Positions 1 to 9,147 of a stretch of DNA of 64,000 bases are shown in pieces. Origin of the DNA: Wocania arenilitoris. Lineage in GTDB: Bacteria; Bacteroidota; Bacteroidia; Flavobacteriales; Flavobacteriaceae. The notes beneath the pieces were generated by a model that was not told where the DNA came from, did not search any database, and saw only the letters and a list, made by a program, of their open reading frames with translations. Each line of letters starts with the position of its first letter. Position 1 is the first letter of the stretch. The stretch spans positions 32,853-96,852 of the forward strand of contig NZ_JAKKDU010000004.1 in assembly GCF_021728535.1 (NCBI RefSeq), in the 5' to 3' direction. A program made the translations under genes and the position numbers.

Positions 1-931
1 AAAGATTGGGAACCACTTAAAGAAATCATTATTAAGACCTGAAATATAGAAATCCAAATAGTCTATTATTATTATTATTATCTGATAAACCTAAAGATAT
101 AAAGTCCAGAATTATTACTAAAGAAATTCACCAAGGGTTAGAAAAAAGAGTCAACTCAAGTGATAATCCATTGTTAGGTTATTGGGATGCCGTGGATTGG
201 GTAAAATCTGAATATGAAGTTTCAGTAAGTTACCATTTGTTAAGATATCATTTAATTAAACATTTTAAAACCAAACTCAAAAGTCCAAGAAAGTCTCATT
301 ACAAAAAAGATGACCAAGCAGTGACTGCTTTTTTAAAAACTACCTAATACGCTAAACAACATTAGATTAAGTCTAAATAAAGATAAGTATGAAGTTGTGA
401 ATCTATATTTTCAAGATGAGTCTAGGTTTGGGCTTATGACACATTTAGGAAAATGTTTAACAGCAAAAGGCGTGAAGCCAATTGTGAATTTTCAGCATAA
501 ATTTAAAACAACCTATTTATACGGAAGCTATTCTCCAATAAATGGGGATAACTTTGTTTGGGAAATAAACGGTGTGGATACCGCTATATTTGAAGCCTAT
601 TTAAAACAATTTTCAAAATATAAACCCAAAGAATATAAGATTGTTGTTATTGATAATGCAGGCTTTCATTCTACAAAAAACATAACGGTTCCCGATAATA
701 TTTTCTTACTCAGAATACCACCTTATGCACCAGAACTAAATCCGTGTGAACAAGTTTGGCAGTACATTAAAAACAGATACAAAAATCAACGGTTTGAAAC
801 TATGGAAAGTTTAAAAAAATGGCTACACAATAGCGTCAACAATATGAGTAATGACCTTATTAAATCCATAACGAGTAATTACCATTATACAAATGCTTTC
901 AATACGACTTTATGAATTTAAATTGGTATTA
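1..931 (+). mobile_element. IS630-type element remnant, copy 1 (left part outside window)
   Basis: The right end is recognisable from the motif TAAATTGGTAT at 919-929. The same motif ends the second IS630-type copy at 14406-14416. IS630 elements insert at TA dinucleotides, and the sequence after the motif is TA. The left end is not visible: bases 1-62 give no recognisable transposase sequence and the element either starts outside the window or is degraded there. A short TTA/ATT microsatellite (about 63-80) lies at the beginning of the recognisable coding part. The element has landed inside an IS256-type transposase gene (918-1316), so it is the younger of the two. Confidence 0.6.
63..915 (+). 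pseudogene. IS630 family DDE transposase, frameshifted remnant
   Basis: Two reading frames together give most of an IS630/Tc1-type transposase. The first (63-347) holds the end of the helix-turn-helix and linker part (LLSDKPK ... HFKTKLKSPRKSHYKK) and stops at 345-347. The second, one frame over, resumes at once and carries the catalytic core: QDESRFG (first Asp), VVIDNAGFHS (second Asp) and PPYAPELNPCEQVWQ (final Glu). The N-terminal part is missing or outside the window. The frame change falls in a T/A run (TTTTTTAAAAAC). Programmed frameshifting is known in some IS families, but joining these frames needs a +1 shift and the N-terminus is absent, so decay is the simpler reading. Confidence 0.75.
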
Positions 932-1316
932 CACCATAAGTGTTTTCTATAAAATCAATAATATTGCTATTGCTCATGCCTTTTGCATATAATAGCTGAA
1001 TACAATCTTCTAACTCTTGTCTTATAGATTGATGCTTTGGTACAATAACAGGATCAAAACTAGATTCCCTGTCTCTTGGAATTTGTATACGTTGCTCGCC
1101 ATTTTGAGTTTTTAGAGTCTTTTCTGAAAAACCATTTCGAGTATTGCTTGCCAGTGGTTCTTTGCCTTTATCAAACCCTAAATGTGTTGTCATTTCTGCT
1201 TTTAAAAGAGTTTCAATACTACGTTTAAGCAGTTCTGTCTTAACTTGTTCAAAGTCTTCCTTGTTGCTAATCTTGCCGATTAAGGCATCTAATTGTTTTT
1301 CTAATTCTGTATTCAT
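918..1316 (-). pseudogene. IS256 family (mutator) transposase, N-terminal fragment
   Basis: This 132-residue ORF matches the N-terminal third of IS256/mutator transposases, which are normally about 400 residues. It has the KRSIETLLKAEMTTHLGF segment, the NGFSEKTLKT block, the IPRDRESSFDP motif and the start of the GMSNSNIIDFIENTYGV segment. The catalytic DDE region is absent. The last three residues and the stop codon are read from the terminal inverted repeat of the adjoining IS630-type element, so the truncation was caused by that insertion. The rest of the gene is not in the window. Confidence 0.8.
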
Positions 1317-1486
1317 AAGATAAAAATTTAAAGTTAAATTTTTTGCCTACGAATTTCAAAATCATTTTTCAATTAACAAATCGCTAAAACACAAAATATT
1401 TTATTATCCCAATTTAGAAATGTATAACAATAATCTAGCTGCATAATCTCTCTATTAACTGTCCAGTTTTTTATTGCAAGTCCACC

Positions 1487-2143
1487 TTAAAACTTCCCAT
1501 ATTTTAGATAAGCTTTTTGAGGATCGACCCCATTCATAATTGCCTTTCTAACTAAGCTTTCGGTTCTTAAAACTTCTTCTACTTTTTCGATGACTTCTTC
1601 CGATATATTTTGAGGTATTACAACAATACCATCTCTGTCGGCCATAACATAGTCTCCTGTATTGATATCAACGTCTCCAATTTTAATAGGTTCCTCAAAG
1701 CTATCTGCAACCCACCTGCCAACAATATCTACAGGCGTGTAATATTTACAAAACACTTTAAAGCCGATTTTATTTATAAAATCAGAATCTCTACATCCGC
1801 CGTCTACAATATACCCTCTAATACCCTTTAATTGGAGTGTTTCAGAAGATAATTCTCCCATATGCGAAAGCTTATCGTCGTTAGGTTGACAAATTATGAC
1901 GCTTCCTTTAGGTGCTTTGGAGAGCAAAGCGGTCCATTGCAGTAGCGTTTCATGAGGGTCTAAAGTATCGTCATAACGTCCGCTTACGGTGAAAACAGTT
2001 CCTGCTAATTTTTTATCAATGTTCAAAGGGCGAATATTATTGGGTAATGTTTGGTTAGGGTAGCCCATGGCCCTAAGTACATCGTATACGGCTCCTGAGT
2101 AGCATTTTTCCAATCTGTTTGATAATTCAATACTTTTATTCAT
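1487..2143 (-). CDS. RraA-like / HMG (4-carboxy-) aldolase family protein
   Basis: A 218-residue protein of the RraA fold, which includes class II 4-hydroxy-4-methyl-2-oxoglutarate aldolases and oxaloacetate decarboxylases. The family signature GIRGYIVDGGCRDSDFI (about residues 107-123) supplies the Arg and Asp that in aldolase members bind pyruvate and the divalent metal. An upstream GELSSE segment and the late VMADRDGIVVIP strand also fit. Real RraA (RNase E inhibitor) is about 160 residues; this longer form is typical of catabolic aldolase-like members. It is the last gene of the minus-strand catabolic cluster, 56 nt after the MaoC gene. I infer a retro-aldol or decarboxylation step releasing pyruvate or a similar C3 unit; the substrate is unknown. 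Confidence 0.8.
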   Translation of the reverse strand: MNKSIELSNRLEKCYSGAVYDVLRAMGYPNQTLPNNIRPLNIDKKLAGTVFTVSGRYDDTLDPHETLLQWTALLSKAPKGSVIICQPNDDKLSHMGELSSETLQLKGIRGYIVDGGCRDSDFINKIGFKVFCKYYTPVDIVGRWVADSFEEPIKIGDVDINTGDYVMADRDGIVVIPQNISEEVIEKVEEVLRTESLVRKAIMNGVDPQKAYLKYGKF

Positions 2144-2199
2144 GATTTTTATTTTATGGTCAACCTGTTTTTAATACTGTTTTTTTTAATGATATGTAA

Positions 2200-2652
2200 C
2201 TACTTGTTGTGGTGTTTTCTTTTTGCTAGTAAAATATGGTCGCAAACCAACACTAGCTCACCATGTTGATTGAAGATTTCTACGTGTTCTGTTACATGAC
2301 CTAAATGTACATGTTTGGAATCCTTTTTTTCGCTTATAGTTACCACCACCTTAATGGTATCTCCAATATGTACTGGTTTTATAAAGCGCAGGCGGTCATA
2401 GCCTTTTGAGAATGCTTCTGGATTTATTTCGGTAGCGGTCATACCAATACCAACTGAAAAAGTAAGGGTACCATGAGCGATACGTTGTTTAAAGGGTTGG
2501 GTTTTGCACCATTCTGAATCCATATGATGTGGAAAAAAATCACCGGTATGTCCTGCGTGAACCACAAAGTCCGTTTCAGTAATAGTACGCCCTAAAGTTT
2601 CTCTTTTATGACCTAATTTATAATCTTCGTAAAACTGTGATTTTATATGCAT
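2200..2652 (-). CDS. MaoC family (hot-dog) dehydratase
   Basis: A 150-residue single hot-dog domain protein. The hydratase-2 motif is visible around [11 protein letters not shown] (residues about 35-45), which gives the catalytic Asp/His pair, and RIAHGTL follows at about 57-63. MaoC proteins add or remove water from enoyl-CoA or mesaconyl-CoA type thioesters in the cytoplasm. Its presence beside two CoA-transferases suggests that the pathway intermediate is dehydrated or hydrated as a CoA thioester. It lies 21 nt after the SDR gene and 56 nt before the RraA-like gene, in the same operon. Exact substrate not predictable. Confidence 0.85.
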   Translation of the reverse strand: MHIKSQFYEDYKLGHKRETLGRTITETDFVVHAGHTGDFFPHHMDSEWCKTQPFKQRIAHGTLTFSVGIGMTATEINPEAFSKGYDRLRFIKPVHIGDTIKVVVTISEKKDSKHVHLGHVTEHVEIFNQHGELVLVCDHILLAKRKHHNK

Positions 2653-2673
2653 TATTTTAGTTTTTAAATCTTA

Positions 2674-3444
2674 TTATCTGCCCATCCAGCCCCCGTCAAC
2701 AAGAACAATAGCCCCGTTCATATAAGCTGCCGCATCTGAAGCTAGAAATACGGTCGGTCCAGCAAAATCTTGAGGCTCTCCCCAGCGCCCTGCTGGTATT
2801 CTTGATAAAATGGATTCGGCTCTTACAGGGTCGTTGCGCAAAGCTTCTGTGTTATCTGTTGAAATATATCCTGGCGCAATAGCGTTAACATTAACACCTT
2901 TTCCTGCCCATTCATTTGCAAATGCCATGGTTAACTGGCCTACAGCTCCTTTACTTGCTGCATATCCTGGCACCGTAATACCGCCTTGGAAAGTCAATAA
3001 TGAAGCCGTGAAAATAATTTTACCGTATTCTCTTGCTACCATTTCTTTACCAATTTCCCTAGTCAGAATAAATTGTGCATTTTGATTGACTTCAATCACC
3101 TTGTCCCACATATCATCCGGGTGCTCAGCGGCAGGAGTTCTTAAGATGGTTCCCGCATTATTTACCAAAATATCGATTTGTGGGTGGTCTGCTTTAACCG
3201 CCTCGATAAAAGCATATAATGATTTTCTATCTGAAAAATCACATTGGTATGCGCTAAAGCTTTTCCCATTTGCTTCTACTGCTTTAGAAACTTCACTTCC
3301 TTCCGGTTCCAATGAAACCGATACGCCAATAATATTTGCTCCTGCTTCTGCCAAACCAATGGCCATGGCTTTACCAATACCTCTTTTACAACCGGTTACC
3401 AAAGCTGTTTTTCCTTCTAAACTGAATTTATTTAGGATACTCAT
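2674..3444 (-). CDS. SDR family oxidoreductase, KduD-like
   Basis: A 256-residue classical short-chain dehydrogenase with the NAD(P)-binding TGCKRGIG motif, the NNAG motif and the active-site YAASK. The C-terminal half (RIPAGRWGEPQDFAG, NGAIVLVDGGW) closely resembles 2-dehydro-3-deoxy-D-gluconate 5-dehydrogenase (KduD) and gluconate 5-dehydrogenase, so the substrate is probably a keto-deoxy sugar acid or related polyol acid. It sits 70 nt downstream of the zinc dehydrogenase and 21 nt upstream of the MaoC gene. The SDR family is certain; the KduD assignment rests on sequence resemblance only. Confidence 0.85.
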   Translation of the reverse strand: MSILNKFSLEGKTALVTGCKRGIGKAMAIGLAEAGANIIGVSVSLEPEGSEVSKAVEANGKSFSAYQCDFSDRKSLYAFIEAVKADHPQIDILVNNAGTILRTPAAEHPDDMWDKVIEVNQNAQFILTREIGKEMVAREYGKIIFTASLLTFQGGITVPGYAASKGAVGQLTMAFANEWAGKGVNVNAIAPGYISTDNTEALRNDPVRAESILSRIPAGRWGEPQDFAGPTVFLASDAAAYMNGAIVLVDGGWMGR

Positions 3445-3514
3445 TTTTAATGTTTTTGTTTTATTTAAAGATTTTGTGAAGATGCTTCTACTGTGCTCAG
3501 CGTGACATTTATTT

Positions 3515-4531
3515 TTAAAGTTGGCAGTCCATTAAGACTTTCATACCGTCAGGATTTTTATCAATGTTTTCGAATACTTGTTGAATGTTTGATAATGGTT
3601 GTACATCAGTTATCATATCCTCAAAGGGCGATTCATTGGCAGTAATCAGTGCAATGGATTTTTCATAATCTTCTTTTTCATAAACTCGTGCGCCTATTAA
3701 CTTTAATTCCTTCCAAAAGAACTTGAATAAGTTCACAGGTTTTGGCTGCCCATGAATGGCCACCATGACGATACGGCCTCTGATACCGGCGACTTCGGTC
3801 ATAATATTTAATGTTGGTTGTACGCCTGCTACCTCAAAAACGACATCGGCCAGTCTTCCCTCGGTTTTAGAATGCACATATTCTACCAGGTCTACATCGA
3901 TTGGACTTACTGCTTCTAACCCCATGGATTTGGCTTTTTCAATCCTTGTTGGGTTCACCTCTGAAATAATTACCTGAGCTCCTACTTCTTTAGCTACCAT
4001 AGCCACTAAAAGTCCGATAGGGCCACCACCAAGCACTACAGCAGTTTCGCCAACTTGCAACCCACTCAATCTAACATCATGGGTGGCTACCGATAAGGGT
4101 TCGATTAAAGCCGCCAACTTTAAATCTGTGTTCGCTTTTAATTTATGTAAAGTGAATGCTGGTACATTCCAATATTGCTGCATGGAACCAGGACTATCAA
4201 TCCCTATAAAATTCAATTCTTCACAAATGTGGTTGAATCCTTTGTCTGAAGGTTTGGCTTTCCTGTCGTCTAAGGGGCGTACTACAACTTTATCTCCCTC
4301 TTTAAATCCTTTCACGCCACTCCCCACGGCATCAATAACGCCTGACATTTCATGACCTATGGTTTGGGGCATGGCCACCCTTTTATCCATCATACCATGA
4401 TAGATATGAACATCTGTGCCACAAACTCCTGAGTAGGCTACTTTGATTCTTACGTCACCTTGTACCGGAGCTTCGATTTCTTTTTCTATAACCGAAAATG
4501 TCTTATTTCCTTTGTATTGCGTTGCTATCAT
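3515..4531 (-). CDS. Zinc-type medium-chain alcohol dehydrogenase lacking the structural zinc site
   Basis: A 338-residue MDR-superfamily dehydrogenase of the threonine/sorbitol dehydrogenase group. Catalytic zinc ligands are present: GVCGTD (Cys about 37) and the GHEMSGVI motif. The Rossmann glycines appear as VLGGGPIGLL. The structural-zinc lobe, which normally has four Cys (CxxCxxCxxxxxxxC), reads RPLDDRKAKPSDKGFNHIC here and has only one Cys, so this zinc is probably absent. It is 12 nt after the Gfo/Idh/MocA gene in the same operon. I infer oxidation of a sugar or sugar acid hydroxyl with NAD(P)+. Confidence 0.85.
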   Translation of the reverse strand: MIATQYKGNKTFSVIEKEIEAPVQGDVRIKVAYSGVCGTDVHIYHGMMDKRVAMPQTIGHEMSGVIDAVGSGVKGFKEGDKVVVRPLDDRKAKPSDKGFNHICEELNFIGIDSPGSMQQYWNVPAFTLHKLKANTDLKLAALIEPLSVATHDVRLSGLQVGETAVVLGGGPIGLLVAMVAKEVGAQVIISEVNPTRIEKAKSMGLEAVSPIDVDLVEYVHSKTEGRLADVVFEVAGVQPTLNIMTEVAGIRGRIVMVAIHGQPKPVNLFKFFWKELKLIGARVYEKEDYEKSIALITANESPFEDMITDVQPLSNIQQVFENIDKNPDGMKVLMDCQL

Positions 4532-4543
4532 TTGGGTCTGGTT

Positions 4544-5614
4544 TTATGTATTGTAATTGGGTGAAATGCCACCATCATTGTTGGATTTGTAAGCGGCTTC
4601 TACTATGGCCATGGAATGCACCACATCTTCAACATTGGTGTGAAGAAGGTTGGATGAGCCTTCTACATATCGCATCAAAGATGCCATGGTGCCAATAAAA
4701 GCATCTGGAAACCAAGAGCCTTCCAGGTCTACTTCAATCCATTGAGGTGCTTCGCCTTCTTTTAAAATGCAGTATTGAAACAGGTCTGGTTTGCCGTTTG
4801 GGTAATCCAGTAACAGGCCAATTCTGGCTTTAATGGCGCCTTTGGTGCCTTCCCATTTTACAAAACTCTCCTGGTTCTTTTCGCCAAAATTATGGTCGTG
4901 ATTGGTGTTGATAATAGCTCGAATGGCATCACTATAGTCCATTATAGTGGTAGTTCTTGTAGAAGACATGGTTTTAGCAGGATTCTTAAGCGTTTTGGAA
5001 TACACCCTTTTGGGGTTTCCTAAGAAGGACCGTATTAAATCTATATAGTGAATACTGTGCTGTTGGATTTCCAAACGCGGGTGGTGCATCACATTAGGGA
5101 AGTATTCCCATGGTGTATACGTGGACAACCTAACTTCAAAGTCATATAACTCACCAATATGCCCGTTTTCTATTAAATACTTAGCGGCCATTACGTAAGG
5201 GGCAAAACGCATTTGACAGTTAATAGCTGCTTTTAACTTTTTTCTGCGGCAAACGTTTAAAATTTCTAAAGTTTGCTCATAATTATCACCCATAGGCTTC
5301 TGAATTAACACTGCGGCTTCATCGGGTAATAATTCGAGGACAGCTACAAATTGGCTAGGCATTAATGTTAAGTCGAATACCGCATCTTCTGGAGCATCTG
5401 CTACCATATCTTCAACAGAATCATAAACATTAGGAATGTTGAATGTTTCTGCTAAATCCAATGCACGTTGTTTGGTTCTATTAGTGATTCCAGTTACATT
5501 AAAACCTACTTTTTTATAGGCGGGTAAATGCGCGTCGCGAACAATACCACCTGCACCAATAATATAAATGGGTCTATTTTCTTTTGGTAATTCTGGCTTA
5601 TAAATGAGTTTCAT
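4544..5614 (-). CDS. Gfo/Idh/MocA family oxidoreductase
   Basis: A 356-residue protein with the N-terminal Rossmann motif IIGAGGIVRDAH (residues about 18-29), the QKPMG version of the family's EKP motif with its catalytic Lys, and a HSIHYIDLIRSFLG helix carrying the usual active-site His residues. These enzymes oxidise or reduce sugars, inositols and sugar acids with NAD(P). It starts 2 nt after the signal-less binding protein gene and is followed 12 nt later by the zinc dehydrogenase, so translation is probably coupled. The substrate is unknown. Confidence 0.85.
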   Translation of the reverse strand: MKLIYKPELPKENRPIYIIGAGGIVRDAHLPAYKKVGFNVTGITNRTKQRALDLAETFNIPNVYDSVEDMVADAPEDAVFDLTLMPSQFVAVLELLPDEAAVLIQKPMGDNYEQTLEILNVCRRKKLKAAINCQMRFAPYVMAAKYLIENGHIGELYDFEVRLSTYTPWEYFPNVMHHPRLEIQQHSIHYIDLIRSFLGNPKRVYSKTLKNPAKTMSSTRTTTIMDYSDAIRAIINTNHDHNFGEKNQESFVKWEGTKGAIKARIGLLLDYPNGKPDLFQYCILKEGEAPQWIEVDLEGSWFPDAFIGTMASLMRYVEGSSNLLHTNVEDVVHSMAIVEAAYKSNNDGGISPNYNT

Positions 5615-5616
5615 AA

Positions 5617-6849
5617 TTAAATATTTTCTATACGATTGATTTTTTCTTGAGCTTGGTTCAAGATATTTTCAATAGGTTCTGAGGTATTTATAACATCTAA
5701 AACCAATTGGTCTATAACATCGGCAACTTCAGACCAATTTGATTTTCTGGGCAACGACTTGGTGTTTTGGTGAAGTGTTTCCAGTTTGTGATAATAGGGG
5801 ACTTCTTTGTTTACATCGGTATCGTGCCATGTAGATTTTCTACAGCCAATGGCACCTTCTAAAGTAAGGAGTTTGTCATTTTCGGCATTGACAGCAAATT
5901 TGATAAAATCATAAGCTAAGTCTTTGTGTTTACTGCCGTTTCCAATCACATACATCCAATAGGCGTTTAGTGAAGACCCTTTACCGTTGGGGCCAGCAGG
6001 CACATCGGAAATGTCAACTTTGCCTTTTACTTTGGAATCTTCTAAAAACTCGCACATAGAGGCGAATCCAAACCAGTTAACCATCATGGCCAGATTGCCA
6101 TTGGCAAATGCCATGCCCGATTTTACGGAATCAAAATCCCTGGAATTTGGATGGATGGCATTTGTGTTTTTAAGGGCTTTTCTATAAAAGGCCATGCCTT
6201 CAATGGCGGCTTCTGAGTTTAGCTTGATGTTTTTATTTGGGTCAAAAAGGTTGCCCCCTCGTGTCCAAAGTTGTAAACAAAAGTCGAAAACCGTGTTATG
6301 TCCATCAGGATAGGCAGCAAAGGTAGTGCCGTATAGATTTTGCTCTGGCCTGTTAAAGAATTCTGCCACCTTTATAAAGTCATCCCAGGTTTTCGGAATT
6401 TCCAATAATTTACCATGTTTGCGGTAGTATTCAATACCTTCTTCTGCAGATTCGAACAAATCTTTTCTGTAAATTAAACATTCGGGTCCATTATGAAACG
6501 GTAATGCTACTGTTTTTCCTTCAAAGATTTGTTTTTGTAATAAAGAGTTAGCCCATCCGTTTGGGAAGTCTTCTGGTGGATTTTTTTCAATTAATGGGGT
6601 TAAGTCTTCTATAGAGCCAGATGTGTAAGCTTCGGTAATCCAATCGGTGTTTATGAGTGATACATCCCAATTACCGTTTTTTAAACCTTCGGCTTTTAAA
6701 ATAGTGTCGTGTAATGGGTGTAAATCAAGGGAAACAGCTTCTAGCTTCAGGTTACAGCCTGTTTTCTGACAATACTTTTCCCATATTTTATCGATGGCCG
6801 ATTCAAAGGCGTCAAATTTTCGTACTGCAATTCTAAATTTTGTTGCCAT
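5617..6849 (-). CDS. Solute-binding protein family 1-like protein without signal peptide
   Basis: A 410-residue protein with the fold pattern of ABC sugar-binding proteins (bacterial extracellular solute-binding family 1): an N-terminal strand FRIAVRKFDAF, the WDVSLINTDWITEAY loop, LPFHNGPECLIYRKDLF and later the MMVNWFGFASM and AYWMYVIG segments. It starts directly at the position where a mature binding protein would start; there is no hydrophobic signal peptide and no lipobox Cys. The start codon overlaps the stop of the preceding CoA-transferase by one base, leaving no room for one. No ABC permease or ATPase is encoded nearby. It should therefore be cytosolic. Its role is unknown; a ligand chaperone, sensor or enzyme subunit are all possible. 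Confidence 0.75.
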   Translation of the reverse strand: MATKFRIAVRKFDAFESAIDKIWEKYCQKTGCNLKLEAVSLDLHPLHDTILKAEGLKNGNWDVSLINTDWITEAYTSGSIEDLTPLIEKNPPEDFPNGWANSLLQKQIFEGKTVALPFHNGPECLIYRKDLFESAEEGIEYYRKHGKLLEIPKTWDDFIKVAEFFNRPEQNLYGTTFAAYPDGHNTVFDFCLQLWTRGGNLFDPNKNIKLNSEAAIEGMAFYRKALKNTNAIHPNSRDFDSVKSGMAFANGNLAMMVNWFGFASMCEFLEDSKVKGKVDISDVPAGPNGKGSSLNAYWMYVIGNGSKHKDLAYDFIKFAVNAENDKLLTLEGAIGCRKSTWHDTDVNKEVPYYHKLETLHQNTKSLPRKSNWSEVADVIDQLVLDVINTSEPIENILNQAQEKINRIENI

Positions 6850-7994
6850 TATGCAGAAATTAATTCGTTTATGATACTTTGTGTATGCTCGCCCAAAGCT
6901 GGTGATCCTAAAGGTGATTTTAAAATTTCACCATCTATTCTAATAGGGCAGCGTGTAGTCTGGTATTCAAAACCATCGCCCATTTTAACATTCTGAATCA
7001 TATCTATTACTTTAAAGCCTTCGTGTTGAAATAACTCATCCCAATTCATGACATTGGCGCACCAAATGTCTGCGGGCTCTAAAACAGATAGCCAATGTTC
7101 GGTAGTTTTCTGTGCAAGGGTGTCTGCTAATAACACTTTGATTTCGTCTCTTTGATTATACCAACTTTCAATATCTTGAAATTCTTTTAGTTTATCATTA
7201 CTTAATAATTCTCCTAAAAAAGGAATGGAACCCATAGCAAGAGCCAGATAGCCGTTAGCGGTTGGGTAAACCCCGTAAGGAGCGCCTAAGTAGGCATGGG
7301 CACTGTGCTGTTTAGGTCTAACTGTTGGTTGTCCGCCATCGTGATAAAAAGTGGTGATGAATTCAAATTGAAAGTCTAAGATAGATTCTAACATGCTCAC
7401 CGAAACTTTACAACCTGTTCTTGTTTTTGTTTGTTGTAATAAACCGGCTAAAATACCTTGAGCTAAGTGTGCTCCAGATAAAATGTCTGCTATAGCTAAG
7501 CCTATTGGTGTTGGGCCATTGCCTTCATTTCCACTTAACCAGGTGAGGCTGGATAAAGACTGTAATAATAAATCTTGTCCTGGTTTTTTAGCCCATGGAC
7601 CTTCTGAACCATATCCTGAAATTTCGCCGTAGACTATTTTCGGGTTTATGTTTTTTATGGTCTCATAATCAAAGCCAAGTCTATCTATGACGCCCGGACG
7701 AAAATTATGAACCAAAACATCTGCTTTTTCTATGAGTTTTAGTACTCGTTGTTTGTCAATATCGTTTTTTAAATCTGCCTGAAAACTTTCCTTATTTCTA
7801 TTGATGGCTCTAAATACGGATGATTCTCCATTTAAAATAGTATTGGAAACGTATAATTGACGGCAAATATCACCTATTTCTGGGCGCTCAACTTTAATAA
7901 CCCTGGCGCCCAGGTCTGCCAGACGTAGGGTTGCTGATGGCGCTGATAAAAACTGACTTAAATCTATAATTAATATGTCTTGTAATGGTTTCAT
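6849..7994 (-). CDS. CaiB/BaiF family III CoA-transferase (second paralogue)
   Basis: A 381-residue class III CoA-transferase. It begins KPLQDILIIDLSQFLSAPSA, has the VHNFRPG motif (residues about 95-101), [20 protein letters not shown], and Asp170 in PIGLAIADILSG, which aligns with the catalytic aspartate of formyl-CoA transferase and CaiB. Such enzymes move CoA between carboxylic acids without free intermediates. It aligns without gaps over the first 170 residues with the upstream paralogue (8001-9143), only 6 nt away, pointing to a tandem duplication. Family III enzymes are often homodimers; two adjacent paralogues could form a heteromer or act on two acids. Its stop overlaps the start of the next gene by one base. 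Confidence 0.9.
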   Translation of the reverse strand: MKPLQDILIIDLSQFLSAPSATLRLADLGARVIKVERPEIGDICRQLYVSNTILNGESSVFRAINRNKESFQADLKNDIDKQRVLKLIEKADVLVHNFRPGVIDRLGFDYETIKNINPKIVYGEISGYGSEGPWAKKPGQDLLLQSLSSLTWLSGNEGNGPTPIGLAIADILSGAHLAQGILAGLLQQTKTRTGCKVSVSMLESILDFQFEFITTFYHDGGQPTVRPKQHSAHAYLGAPYGVYPTANGYLALAMGSIPFLGELLSNDKLKEFQDIESWYNQRDEIKVLLADTLAQKTTEHWLSVLEPADIWCANVMNWDELFQHEGFKVIDMIQNVKMGDGFEYQTTRCPIRIDGEILKSPLGSPALGEHTQSIINELISA

Positions 7995-8000
7995 CTTCTA

Positions 8001-9143
8001 TTATAGATTAAATTCTTTAATGATATCTTCTGTATGTTGTCCTACTCTCGGCGCGGGTTTGCTGGCAAAAATGCGTTTGTCATTTATGCGAATGGGACAA
8101 CGGGTTGTGTGTACTTCTTCTCCTGAAAGTAAAGATAATTTTTGGTCCCATTGGAGTACTTTATATGCGTCATGATTTAATAAGGTTTTATAATCATAAA
8201 CATCAGAGCACCAAATACCTTCCTGCTCCAATATTTCCAACCAGTGTGATGTGGTTTCTTTTACTAAGAACGAACGCAGGATATCCATAATGACATCTCG
8301 TTCTGTGAACCATGATTCTGAATTTGAATATTCAGCTAGTGGTTCACATTGTAATACTTGTCCAAGCTTTGATAAATCTCCCATAGCCAAAGATAAATAG
8401 CCGTCTTTGGTTTTGTAAATGCCATAGGGCGCACCAAGGTAAGCATGCGCAGACCCTTGTTTAGCTCTAACAGGCTGTTTGTTGCCATCATTTAAATAGG
8501 TGGTAATGACTTCAAATTGAAAATCTAAAGTAGATTCTAACAGGCTTACTTCTACAAGGGCACCTTTTCCAGTTTTTTCTTTTCTAATTAAACTTGCTAT
8601 AATGCCTTGTACTAAATGGGTTCCAGTTATTAAATCGGAGACGGCAACTCCTACGGGTGTTGGGTTATCCTCTTTATTACCAGTTAAATTTGCAAGGCCG
8701 GACATACATTGAATTAACAAATCTTGCCCCGGTTTTTTAGCCCAAGGTCCAGTAGTGCCATATCCGGTTACTGTGGCATAAATCAATTTAGGGTTTATGT
8801 GTTTGGCGGTATCGTAATCTAACCCGATTTTTTCCATCACTCCCGGACGAAAATTGTGGGTCATAACGTCTGCCTGTGCAATTAGTTTTTTTACGCGTTC
8901 TAAATCTTCGAGGTCTTTAAGATTTGCGGCATAGGATTCTTTATCTCGATTAACGGTATGGAATACCAGGCTGCTACCGTCTAAGAATAAATTCTTTAAA
9001 GCAATTTGTCTACAGCCTTCACCTTGAACAGGGCGTTCAATTTTAATAACACGTGCGCCCAGGTCGGCTAATTTTAAACCAGCCGAAGGCCCTGCCATAA
9101 ATTGGGAGAATTCCAGAACTGTTATACCTTCTAATGGTTTCAT
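8001..9143 (-). CDS. CaiB/BaiF family III CoA-transferase (first paralogue)
   Basis: A 380-residue family III CoA-transferase with the N-terminal [20 protein letters not shown] segment, [24 protein letters not shown] and the catalytic-position Asp170 in [12 protein letters not shown]. It differs from its paralogue at 6849-7994 throughout but keeps the same spacing of motifs. It starts 4 nt after the upstream binding-protein-like gene and ends 6 nt before its paralogue. I infer activation of a carboxylic acid, perhaps a sugar-derived one given the neighbouring dehydrogenases, as a CoA thioester for the MaoC dehydratase of the same operon. Confidence 0.9.
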   Translation of the reverse strand: MKPLEGITVLEFSQFMAGPSAGLKLADLGARVIKIERPVQGEGCRQIALKNLFLDGSSLVFHTVNRDKESYAANLKDLEDLERVKKLIAQADVMTHNFRPGVMEKIGLDYDTAKHINPKLIYATVTGYGTTGPWAKKPGQDLLIQCMSGLANLTGNKEDNPTPVGVAVSDLITGTHLVQGIIASLIRKEKTGKGALVEVSLLESTLDFQFEVITTYLNDGNKQPVRAKQGSAHAYLGAPYGIYKTKDGYLSLAMGDLSKLGQVLQCEPLAEYSNSESWFTERDVIMDILRSFLVKETTSHWLEILEQEGIWCSDVYDYKTLLNHDAYKVLQWDQKLSLLSGEEVHTTRCPIRINDKRIFASKPAPRVGQHTEDIIKEFNL

Positions 9144-9147
9144 CTAT

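Noticed and set aside
63-80. TTA/ATT microsatellite as a phase-variation tract
   Set aside because: It lies in a dead transposase, so length changes would have no evident effect.
63-347. IS630 copy 1 as a working element using programmed frameshifting
   Set aside because: The junction has a T/A run, but joining the frames needs +1 slippage, the N-terminal part is missing and copy 2 is clearly decayed, so simple degeneration is more likely.
1487-2143. RraA-like protein as a regulator of RNase E
   Set aside because: It is about 60 residues longer than RraA and sits in a catabolic operon; the aldolase-type members of the family fit better.
2810-3505. Plus-strand ORFs opposite the SDR gene
   Set aside because: They are antisense shadows of a well-supported gene with no family resemblance and atypical residue use.
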